Source of the DNA: Asterochloris sp. CNOR1
Lineage: Eukaryota > Chlorophyta > Trebouxiophyceae > Trebouxiales > Trebouxiaceae
Length of the DNA: 64,000 nt
Direction: 5' to 3'
NCBI GenBank assembly: GCA_963969365.1
Contig: OZ017749.1
Span: forward strand, 1,426,001 to 1,490,000
The position numbers were made by a program, and so were the translations under genes. Under the pieces are notes generated by a model. That model was given only the letters and a program-made list of their open reading frames with translations. It ran no database searches and had not been told where the DNA came from. Positions within the stretch are counted from its first letter, which is position 1. Every line of letters begins with the position of its first letter. Positions 1 through 10,800 of the stretch are shown one piece after another.

Positions 1-3000
1 TGGCTCTACCAAGGAGCAGGCGGTGAAGCAGTGAGACAGCAAGGCGCACCTCCTCGCCAAGAAACTTGACCTTGAGCGGCTGCTTGAGCATGTGAGGTGC
101 AGCGGCGTTCTGCACCTGTAGCAGAGTGTCGTGCACAAGGTAGGGTGGCCGGCGCACCTGCGAGCAGCCGACTGGCCAGAGTAGGTGCCATGTGTGACAG
201 AGCTTTACATTGGGCGCTCAGTGGCAGACGCTTGTGGTAGGGGCTCGATGGCAGCCGCCAGCTGATCACAGCGTCACATGCAGCCCCTGGCCTTGCTCAC
301 CCGCGACAACAGGACGAGGCCCTGTAGGTTTGTCCCCAGTGCTGCAATCAAATCAGCAGGGAGCAGCACCACGCAGTGCAGCATTGTGCAATGTCTGGCT
401 CTCTGGATCAAGGTATGAGCCTTCCTGCTGCTGCAGGCAGCTTGGCATTGCAGCTATTGTTGTGAAGATCAACAGTGCAGCAGCAGGTAGGAGCGACCCC
501 ATGGAGAGGCAGCATCTCTGCCACCAACAGCAGCAGCCGACCTGGGGCCTCACTTGCAGCAGCAGGCAGGGCCGCACAACTGACAGGCAGAATGCGCTAC
601 CATGGAAAGCATCACTGTGCTGCAGGGCCTCACCCGCAGCAGCAGAAAGGGGCACCCTCCTGAAAGGATGCTGTCCATGAGTGCTGCATGGAAGGCGTCA
701 CGCTGCTCCGAGGCAGATTCGTAGTGCAGGACGTCCACCTTGTGCGCCGCGTCATAGGCAAAGGGGAAGGAACAGAAGCTGAAGGCATGCAGAGACGAGC
801 GGTGACGGCTGAAGCGCCACTTCTCATAGTCTACAGGGGCAGAGCAATGTGCCAGGTTAAAGGAAATGCTTGGAGACAGGTAAGCTGCAGGCTGCAGAGT
901 TCTGTTGCTCACATCCTGCAGCCAGGAGGCATGGTGACAACACGTGGGGCAGGCTTGTGACATGGTAGACATGCAGGGCTTGCTGCTGCTTGCGGTCTAC
1001 AGTCCAGGATCAGGCAAGCAAAGGTCAGCTGCACACTGCTGTCATGGAAGCCATCATGGTGTGCAGGCTGGTGGCCTGGGAGGGCATGGCCGCAGGCAGC
1101 AAATGAAAGATGATCACAGATGCGTGGCTCAGGGGTGGCAGGGCCACTTGCGCTGCCTAAAGCGGTTGAATTGCATCATAGCTAATAACAAAGCTGAACA
1201 ATAGCCTCACACCAACCCCAAAAATGGTGGGTGCGAGCAAAGAGGGCATTGCGCCTATACTGCTGAAGGTCCTCGTCACAGGTGCGCCAGAACTAAAACC
1301 AACTTGGCCTGACAGCCTCCTAAGATGTGCAGCAAAATTTGCACACAACCCCACATTGGGCACAGCAGGCTGGTGCAGGACCACTGAGCACCTGTAGCAT
1401 TTCATCTGAATGACACCAGTAGGGCAGCAGCACAATCCAGACAGGAAGACGCTGCTAGCTTGAGCTGCTGTGCTGCAGTACTTGAGTGCTGGGCTCACCG
1501 TCTTGCCACGAAAAGTCCTTGTCCTGGTTTATGACATCCAGGTAGAAGCGACTGTACTCTATGGCATGGCTGTGGCAGTTGGCATTATAGGCCAGCTGCA
1601 GCATCTGCATGCCCGGCCCAATTGCATTGTCATACACCACACGTCAGAAGGCAGGGTTTCAAGATAGTGTGTGTTGAGTGACATCCAGCAGCCTGCTGCA
1701 TCGTGGCAGGGCAGGCTGCAGCGTTGCAGGTCAGGCTTGCACTATAAAGGTGAAGGAGGCAGTCTGGCATGGTGCAAAGCGCCTTTTCCTGCCAAGGACT
1801 ACACATACAAGCTGCTCATGTCCAGTGGCCGGCTGGCATATGCTGTGCAAGGGACCCCAGCTCACCACGCCATACTGCTCTTCTTGCCCTGGGCCAATGT
1901 CGATGATGCGCATTGTCACCTGAATAAGCATGAGATGGCTGAAGTGAAGTCTGCCAGCTTGTGCTGCCTCGTTCCTACAGAACAGTATGCTGTGGCGTTC
2001 CAGCAAGCAATGCCCAGCAGCTGACAGCAGCAGCGCTCCTCAACAGCAGCAGGCCCAAAATGGCGTCCTGGCAGCTAAGAGATCTGAGAGGCGTGATCAT
2101 CAACTCCATGAGCACATTCAACAGCCTGGCTATAAGGGCACAACAACCAGCCATCATTAACTGACCCAGCACGTGAGCCCCACCATGGTCTGCACTGTTT
2201 CCAATAGGGAGGTAATGCGCTCCGCTGGCCAACTGGCAAGCTCTGCCTGTAGCAGCTCCTTCACTGCTGGTGGCCATGCGGCAATAGCCTGCACCACCCC
2301 CAGCAGCAAGCTGCAAGTGGGGCACATCAGTTGTTTATGGCCTGCTCACCCTGGCAGGGAGGTGACAATACCTGGCCTGGGGGTTCCAGCATTGCCTCAC
2401 CACCAGAAAACCCTGTTGCACTACCTGCACAGGACGACACTGGGCTCCTGACTTTCGGCAGCTAGCTAAGTTTGCAGCAGATGTCTGCACTTCCTTGTGC
2501 ATGGGGCCCCCTCTCCTCGCCATGCTCGTCCACAGCAAGCAGCTGCTTGGGTGAGGGCACCTTGTGGCCCAGACGTGCAGCTGACACCATCGCAGCAGAC
2601 TTTGCTGAACTCTGCAAGTTTGTTGCACAGCGTTGCGCTACCCACTCATGCGCCTAGTAAGCAGCTTAAAGATTGGCAAGGTCCCCAAGTGAGAGCCAGC
2701 CCAGCCTGGTCCTGGCGTGCTCACTCTTCTCTCTCCTCAAAGGTTGCCTCTTCCCTCAGCGGCAGCACCAGCAGTGCCAGTGCCGTCCGCAATAGAGAGC
2801 GGTCTGCAGAGGAGCCCAGATTGGATGCCTCTGCCTCCTTCAGCTCTGCAATGAGTGGCTCCAGCAGGGGGCACACCGGCACCTTGCTGCAGGCAAGGAG
2901 CAGCATGATCTCTGTCATGCATGGTGTTCTGCTGCAAGTAGGCTGTCTCTATGGTGTTGAAGGTCTGAGCGGTATTGCTAGCTGGCAGGCAGCTGGAAAG

Positions 3001-4056
3001 TCAAGCTTTGCCAGGAGCAGATTCATCATGGGGCACAGCTGTTTCTGAATACAGGCAGGCTGATGCAAAGTTCTGTTGTGTTTGTTCACCAGGGAGCATA
3101 TCCAGCAGATGGCAAGCTCAGGCATGAGCAATGTAGCAGGGAACACAGCTGTGTCTTGCTGACCGTGGGCAAGTCAATCTGCAAGTTCATTGTAAGCAGC
3201 TTCAGCAGAGGTGCAGGTGCAGCTTTCTGCAAGCAGGCAGCTGGGAAGGTGAACTCTGTGATGAGTGGTTCTAGCAAGGCTGGTCGATGCATTATGCTAT
3301 AGGCATGCAGATGGGGCATGCCCCTTCTCTGTTGATGCACTGGCATGCCTGGCCGAGCATCCTAGCTGTGAGCAGGCAGCTTGCCTCAGACATGCTGTGT
3401 GGGTGCATGGGCGCAATATGAAGGAGCAAAGGTACCTTGAGTGCAGGGCTGCTGTCAGAGCCTCCAGCTTTGCATAGTCCACGAGCGTGGCCGCCTGCAG
3501 GAGGCACTTGAAGAGACTTGGCAGTTGTGTGCAGAAGCAAGAGGCACTGAGGATGCACTGCACGATACCGTGCTGGGGCAGGAGCATGACATCTGCAACC
3601 TCTTATGCCCACTTATCCTCATCCGTCACGTGGGGCAGAGTCAACATGGGCGCAGAGGCAGCACAAGACGCAGTTGCCCATAGACCATGCTAAGCCCTCC
3701 GAGTGAGCAGCTCAGCCAAGCATTCTCAATGTGAGCTGTGACAGACGCAGTGCTACGGTGGTAGAAATGCTCTGATGGCATTTCCTGTTTTCATGTGGGG
3801 CATCCAGCACAGAAGTCCACGGTGCTTCACGACGCGCAAATGCTGTCACGGTTACCTGAACGCTCGCATCTGGCGCAGCCAGCGAGGCGCTCAGGGTGAG
3901 AGCAGAGGAGAACACTTGGCTGAGCTTCTGCTGGACAACCGCGTCCTCTCGGTGTGGGAGAGGGCCCCAATGACAGAATTCACATCCACCGGGAGTTCTG
4001 CTGCAGGCACAGATGTCAGGGTGAGGGCCTGCTTGTGGAGCAGTTGCGGTGTGCAA
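1..4056 (-). CDS. HECT-type E3 ubiquitin ligase, partial (C-terminus beyond left edge)
   Basis: HECT ligases accept ubiquitin from an E2 on a catalytic cysteine and pass it to substrates. Three consecutive exons are clear on the minus strand: 1604-1499, 830-634 and 157-50. Their phases join into one frame. They encode LQLAYNAN and YSRFYLDVIN, then FSFCSFPFAYDAAHK, then GGCPFLLLR joined to VRRPPYLVHDTLLQVQN and LKQPLKVKFLGEE. This is the N-lobe entry of the HECT domain in the UBE3A/HECTD2-like group, where GEEG-DEGG should follow beyond the edge. The catalytic cysteine lies outside the window. Further upstream the minus strand has helical, family-like stretches near 2030-2130 (LLNVLMELMITPL), 2740-2918 (LLRTALALLVLPL), 3450-3520 and 3890-3960, but their borders and the start codon are not resolved. 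The 5' limit given is therefore approximate. Family assignment is firm; the subgroup is inferred. Confidence 0.88.
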
Positions 4057-5154
4057 GATTTGGGATGCGCACCAGTTCCACCAGCAACCTGTGCTGCCAC
4101 TATTGCTGCCTCTGTGGCACCCAGCCCGTGTCCAGAGATCTGCTTCCAGTACGCTGCAATTCCGTCATCCATGTGCGAAGTTGGGGCTGCATGACCGCGT
4201 GATGCGATGAGATGAGCCTGCAATGAACATTTGTGGAGTGTTCTGCAGACCATGAAGGCAGGTCTACTGTCTACAGTTCAGGATGTTCTTCTTGCCTTCT
4301 GTCGATGCTGCACAATCTGGCTCAACTCATCCGTTGGCAACGCCTAAAGTGCTTCAGCATCAGCAGCATGCAGAGCACAGGGCCCTGCATGAGGTCAGGG
4401 ATGTGTCACACTGCAAGGGTTCGGGTCCCTCGATCTTTCAGATCGAATGGCGAGAGGCAGTGTCCAGTTCGGAGCAGTGGTGATCAGTTGGAGTCCCGGG
4501 TAAATCGCTGGTGTTCCAGCTGTAGCCCAAAATCTTGGCACCAGCCACCCATTCCTTGTGCAATCAATTTGATGCTTGTTATTGCGTGCACAGGTTCCAA
4601 CAAACAGACAGTTGTTGCAGGCTGTGCCACAGCAACATTCAGTACTGGATGCTCATCCTTGAATTTGCTGCAGGCTGGTGCAACCAATGGAGCACAGAGT
4701 ATGCTGGCTGAGGCTGACGCTCTGCTGGCAAACCTCAGCAAGCAGAAGCTGTCCCAGGCAGCAACTGGTGCAGGCCCAGACACAGCTTGCAGCGCTGGTA
4801 GCGCCTCTCCTGCCAACCTCATGCTGCGCTGCGATGTATCCGGCTGTGCCATCGTACCAGTGACACGCAGCAGCGATGTCAGCAGTCAAAGTAAGCAAGT
4901 AGCATGGCGCCAACAGTGCCGTCACTTGAGAGAGTGCACACTCATCAACACCACTGCTCTGGAGGGCGTATCCAGTGTGATCCCTGAGCTGGCTTCAGGT
5001 TGCCGATTGCAAAACTCTCCATGATAGGGCAGGCAGCTCCATCTCTCTGCAGGCGACCTGACCCGCCGCAGTCCCATTAGCATGCAGAAGTCTAAAGCCC
5101 CCCACGATTTTCAGGTGAGCCCCATCCACAGGCTGCGATCATGGTGTGGGTGAC
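4057..5154. other. Interval between HECT ligase and DUF1818 gene
   Basis: No exon could be supported. A 263-codon open stretch on the plus strand (4233-5024) resembles no family I know and has the Ser/Ala/Gln-rich look of intron translations in this window. The interval probably holds the 5' part of the HECT gene and the divergent promoters of both neighbours. Confidence 0.4.
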
Positions 5155-7365
5155 ATGCTGGCAGCATGGCAGAGGCAAGCGGGCTCTTGCTGGCTGACTG
5201 GGAGAAGAGCTTGCAGGCAATGGCAAGCTTGCCTCTTGACAGCTTTGTGGCACATGGCAGACATGTGGCAACTGCATGAGGCCCCCCCCTGCAAGGTGCA
5301 AGATGCCTTCACCAATTGCCAGCGGCTGCAGTTGCTCTTTCACATCACAGAACACACCCTGCTAGGCTGGACTGTGCGGAGATGGACGTCACCCCTGCTG
5401 CAGCTGAATGAGGGCCCAGGGTGGAAGCTGGGGTATGGTGCAGCCAGCAGTGATCCTGCCTCCTTTTCAGCAGTCATTGGGGCAGAGGATTGGAGCCTGA
5501 CGCTGAGGCGTGCAGAGTATGACGACTTTGTGCAGGCAAGTAATGGAGCCATCTGCTGCCTCCTGTGGGCCTTAGAGGGGGGTCAGCTTTTAATCATCTT
5601 ACACTCCGGGATGGCATGCCGGCCTGCCCCTGCTGCTCATCCCCTCACCAAGCTCACATGCGCTGGTGCCTGCAGTTGCTCCGCAACCTGAAGCACAGTG
5701 TGGCCACGCTGCAAGTGCACTCCGGGGAGTGGGGCGTGGGGTCACAGGAGAGGGATGAGGCCACCTTGGAGGTGCACACCGACCGTGTATGGCTGCAGGG
5801 GCGTGCCTCCCAGAGGCGTCTGGCCAGGCTGCAGGTGAGTGCTGGCACTCGCTGACTGTCCATGGGTCAAGCCGCGTGGACCTCAGTGGCTAGCGAGCTG
5901 GCTCCAGGACTGACGATCCCCCTCAAACTGCCACGGCCAGGCTGCAAGTTGTGCTGTACCTGCAGTGTGGGCAAATGTCTGCTGTCCTGCCCGGGTGCCT
6001 CACTGCATGTGTACAGCGAGCTGCAGGCTGCCTTACAGATGCGCCTGGCCAAGCTGCTGGTGCTTGTCGCAGCTGCATTCAGGTCAATCTCTATACCCCA
6101 TTTTGTGAGGTACTGGGTGGCACGACGGCAAGCTGCACCTGGGTGCTGCCAGGCTGGCTGGGTTTTGGCGCCTGCCTATGGCTGTGCTGGGGAGCACCTT
6201 CACAAATCGTCTGGGCAAGCTGAGTGTGCATGAAGGCAGACCCTGGAGGCGCAGCTGCCTAGGTGTCCATGCTTGCAACAGGAGCTAACTGCGGGGATGA
6301 ACCCTTTCTTGCAAGTGTTTGTTTGTTTGCAAGTGGACGGGCAGAATGAGGTGTGGCTGTGCACTTTTTGAGCTGCACCAGCGCAGAGTTGCCCAAGCTA
6401 GCTGATCCCAGAAATGTCTGTTCAAAAGGCCTGCCTAAGGCATCTTGCAAGCTACATGCTGCAAGCTGCTCTTTTTGTCGGTCACTGTGTGCGGTGGACC
6501 ACCTCCAAGCTTGGAGAATGGCATGCCAAATGCATGGATCGGATCAGCCCAGAAGCATATGGCCAGGCTACTCATCTAATTTGCGTTAGCACCCTGCCAG
6601 CTTATCTGTCTAATGAATGAGGTGCATTTCTGCTTCTGCTGTGTTGGGGGTTGACCTCCCACGGGTACCTTGAGAGTGCTGCATACTTGAGGCCTGCAGC
6701 TGATTGGTCTCCTGCCCCACTGCTTCCTCAGCTCGTCGTGCTTTGCCGCGCAGCGGTGTCCCCAAGACCTACCATGACGCAGCCCTGTCAACCATGTGCA
6801 GGACATCTGGCAGCGGCGCAGCAGGGATGGCACGGCAGAGCGCGCTTTTGGTCTTCGCTTTGTGATAGGGGCCCCTGGCGAGCGCGAAGTTGAGGGCAGC
6901 TGGTCTCCTGAGGCAGTCATGCAGGCAAGGCCGGCAATCAAGAGCTTGTGGCACAAGCAGTCTAGGACCAAGCACGCTGGCTGCGCGTCCCAGAGGGAAC
7001 CACTGATGCAAGGCAGCAGTACTCACAAGCAGGCAACGCTGTCCATGCAAAGGGGCTCCTGTGCTATGCAGCTGTATTGGTTGCCTGTGAGTGTCCCTGT
7101 GGCTGGCGTGCAGCGGCGACCATATTCTGCTGTGCCCTCAGAGACTGGCAACAGACCCCAGCAGCATCGCATGCCGAGCTCTGGCTGCCGGGGCTGTATG
7201 CAGGCACAATCGAGGGCGGCGGCCTTGCAGCCGCAGTCTTGTTGTGTGCTGCCAAATCTCCATCTGTGGCTGCAGGTCTTAGGGCACTTGGAGGCAGAGC
7301 AGCATGCTGAGGGTGTTGCATCCAGTGTGGCCGGCCGTGCCGCATCTCGCCCCGTGAAGGCCTGA
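5155..7365 (+). CDS. DUF1818-family chloroplast protein
   Basis: DUF1818 proteins are small proteins of unknown function found in cyanobacteria and plastid-bearing eukaryotes, so plastid location is likely. Four exons fit with all junctions in phase 0: about 5155-5535, 5676-5834, 6802-6924 and 7276-7365. The conserved core reads GPGWKLGYG, then VIGAEDWSLTLRRAEYDDF, then TDRVWLQG and FGLRFVIGAPGEREVEGSW, in the family order. Cyanobacterial members are about 120 residues. This model gives about 250, because it has a long N-terminal extension (possible transit peptide), an insertion between the last two core blocks, and a C-terminal tail ending SRPVKA. The start is uncertain; 5155 is the first ATG in frame and 5254 is another candidate. 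Two of the three introns use a GC donor (GCAAGT at 5536 and GCAAGG at 6925). The 967-bp second intron contains decayed copies of its own donor region. The gene is convergent with the sorbitol dehydrogenase gene. Confidence 0.8.
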
Positions 7366-7885
7366 CTATGCAGCGTCCCTCCCTATCAAAGCCCCGAGAC
7401 TGTCAGGCTGGGTTGTTTTTAATATGAGCTTCCATCTCTTCTGGCTTTTCCCTTCCCACAATTTTTGATGCCCCTGCTCTCTATTTTGCGGCACCACCAT
7501 GGGTTTTGCACCGAGAAGAGACACCATAGCCACCCAGTGTTGAGGCGATGAGTTGTGCGTTCAAGATTATGTTGTTGCTTCAATTCAACAAGTATGTGGG
7601 GTACTGCAGTCATGCAGTGACGATCTCACTTGCTGTTCTAATGTAAAAGGGCAGTCGACAACAGTAGCTCTCAATTGCGCCGAAAAAATTGTTGTAATGT
7701 CTGAACTGAATGTGAGGCATCCAGGCAATGACGCAGACCCAGCATTTGCGCCCCTACTGCTGGCTAGTCATCAAATAGATTTGGCGGCATCTGCTCACAC
7801 AGCTGCAAGGGGTGCACTGCCACGTGAATGGGAGCTACCCAATGCTCCTGCTGAGCTGGCCCACAAGCTAAGTTCAACTTTCTCA
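7366..7885. other. Convergent intergenic region, 3' UTRs
   Basis: This lies between the stop codons of the DUF1818 gene (+) and sorbitol dehydrogenase (-). A TGTAA motif, the usual chlorophyte poly(A) signal, occurs on the plus strand near 7693 and could serve the DUF1818 transcript. No further gene is supported. Confidence 0.4.
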
Positions 7886-10800
7886 TCAGTCCGCAAGATT
7901 GATCATGACCTGCAGACGTCATCAATGCACTTCAGCTGTATGAGCATTGTACGTAGCTTACCAGCAGATGAAGAGCATGAGCAGCTTGTACAACACAAGC
8001 AGCAGGCTGCTCGGCAGGCACAAGTCACCTTGATGGCCTTGGTCTCAACAGCCCTGCAGGACAGCAGGGCAGTAGTCACAGCACTGCAGTCCCCGGCGTC
8101 AGGGACCTGCTCTCAAACGCTTTCAGAGAGAGCTGCAGATCCCCAACCCAAGGAACATTGCAAGGGCCATGCTCTCCCTTGCGCCATGTGTCACAAACCT
8201 CTGCTCCATGCCAGCTCAGACTTAATATGCAGCAAGTGCAGTGATGGGCACAGCATTGCAAGCTTGCCTGTAAGCTGTGTCAAAAGCCTGCTCCATGCCA
8301 TCTCCTGTGAAGGGGTAGCGATGCGTGATCAGGGATCCCACATCAATTCGCTTATTCTCCATCATCTTGATGCACATGGGGTCTGCAGCAGCCAGCAGGG
8401 GAGCTGCGTTGACAAGTGGGACTCAGCAACTCAACAAGAACCATGCTGGGCTGCACCTGCAATGCCTGGCAGCACAGCTAATTCAAGCCAGGCAGGCAGG
8501 CCATGGGTCAGCACTGGAAATTATGGCTTCGCAGCCCAACAAACATGGAGATATGCCCGATGATGTGCAGCAGCTTTGCTCTGGCAAGGGCAGACCTCTG
8601 TGGCATGTCTGACAAGGGTACGACATGCTGCTTCAGGTCAAGGGGTGCAGCTTGTTGATTCTGTGCTGCAATGGATGCAGGATTCTGCCAGAATGCGTCG
8701 TCCATCTGAAAGCCCTCCAGGCTGGTCACCAGCAGTGGCTCACATGTGTTGGCATAGCGAAAGGAGCCCATCAGACTAATCTCCTTCACAGCCACGGTTG
8801 CTGAAGGGATTTTGGCGTACTCCTGGCCCATGCCCACCAGGACGACGCGGCCGCCAGGGGCACAGGCACGAATGGAGGTCTGCAAGCAGAGCAATGATGT
8901 TCAAATTGTTGCCAGGCATGCTTGTGTCAGGAGGGCCGCACCTGGCAGCCTGCAGGGACTGCAAGTAGCAGCACGAAGCTGGCGACCTGAGCAGAGGTGG
9001 GGGGTGCCCCTGGGCACTGCTGCAAAGGATGCTCCTGAGCACAAACAGGGGGTGTGAGGTGCTGTGGGCACCGCTGCCAGCATGCCCTCAAGATTGGCCC
9101 CATGAGCACCCTGCTGCTTCAGCACTTGGTGCCTTGAAGTCAGCAGTGTGCTTCCACACGACCCCTGCCAGGCGGCCCCATGCACCAGTCAGGGCATCAG
9201 CAGCGCCTCTGAGATGATCCTCAACACTCACCCCTGAGAGTCTGTCTCGCCTGCACCATCACCACCAATGACGCACACAACAGCTGACTTTTGCACCGTG
9301 AAGTCGAAGCCAGAAGCGTCAAGCATAGTGGTAAGACCTGCTGCAATTGCACTAGATTCAATAGCAATGCCACAACCTGCACTGTAGCCTCCAAGCTGGC
9401 AGCTTCAGTTACCATGTCAGGGTCTGCCAGCCAATAGAGCCTGTACGAGCAAATTCTGCGCGAGCAGCCCCTACCAACAGCAGCAGCAGCAGGGGCCAGA
9501 GTTCTGCCCCCTGCTGACCTACATCGGCCATTCAGCTCCAACAGTGCAGAGCACGCCCGCACACCTGCACTGTGACCTCGAAGCCGGCAGCGTCAATGAT
9601 GATGTCAGGTCCATGTGGGGGAAAGATGGCCTTCAATCTTCGCGCTGACTCCTCAGGCAGGTCGTCCATGCGCGGCCTGAACAGGATGTTTGCACCATAG
9701 AGGGCTGCGCGGTCCAGGTTCTCCTGCTTCACATCTGCAGCAGGGGCACTGTTGTTGTGGCGGGGTGCCTGGACGGCGGCCAGAGACTCTGAGTAGATTT
9801 GCAGCTGTCAGTACTGGGTCGCTAGGAGACGGCTTGCTTTGAGAAGCGGGGCATCGATTGCTCAGTCAAGACAGCGCAGCACCAGCTGGCAATATATGTT
9901 TTTAAAGGTGTACACAGCATTGTGAGCCAGCAGCATGCATCAGGGTGAGGGCTTTCGCGATGTGCACCCCTGCTGGGGCCTGAGGTTGCCAGCGGCATGC
10001 CGGCAGGCTGGAAAGTGCTCGGCAGTCTGCATGATTCACAAATGAGCAAGGCGTGCAAGACAAGTCAGCCGCCCTTCAGCTCTGCAGCCTCACCCCTCCA
10101 GCAGCTGAACCAGCTCACCTGCAATTGCGATGTTGTCTGCGCCGTATGCCTGCACAGCCTTCAGCGCCAGCAGACCTGCACGTGCGTCACTGGTCAGGCA
10201 GCTGCAGAGCGTGCGGTCGCCTCCATCAGCACAGCACAGGAGCTGTGACAGGGTGCGCAGCTGCACCCCCCAGACGTAAGGCACATGTTACCATACTACT
10301 TGGGGCCATGGGCATGCAGCTGGCAGCCCAAGCTGCCAGTAAGCACATCTTTCCACAAGGAAGCACTTATCACTGCTGCAGCTTGTTGGCTGACCCTGGC
10401 TGCTCTCCATTGCCTGAAAGCATGCCGTCTGGTTGCCCCTGCTGCTGCTTTTGCATGTTGAGCGTGTCTGTGCATCCCTGCTGGCTGTCCCTGCTGGTGA
10501 CATCTCAGGTGCCTGTGCCCTTCAGGAGACTGCCAGCAGTTGCTGTGAAGAATAGTTGAGTGCGTCAATTCAAGGAGTGTTGCTGTGACAATCACCCTGT
10601 CTGGGCGGCTGCCAGCTAGCTAGCACAACCCCACTGCAATGACTTGCCAGCGCAGATACCCCCATGATGGCCATCCCCAAGCAGGTTTACCAGCCAGCTG
10701 CCTGCCTGCTAGCCAGTGCAGCATGATAACCTGGTGCACATTCTGGTCAGCTCACCAATGGGCCCTGCCCCCATGATGACCACATTTTTCCCCGGCTGCA

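Noticed and set aside
4233-5024. 263-codon plus-strand open reading frame
   Set aside because: Low-complexity Ser/Ala/Gln-rich translation with no family motif and no splice partners. Probably chance openness of GC-rich sequence.
7553-8563. 336-codon plus-strand open reading frame
   Set aside because: It runs antisense over three well-supported sorbitol dehydrogenase exons (8382-8268, 8053-8029, 7909-7886) and their introns, and has no recognisable domain.
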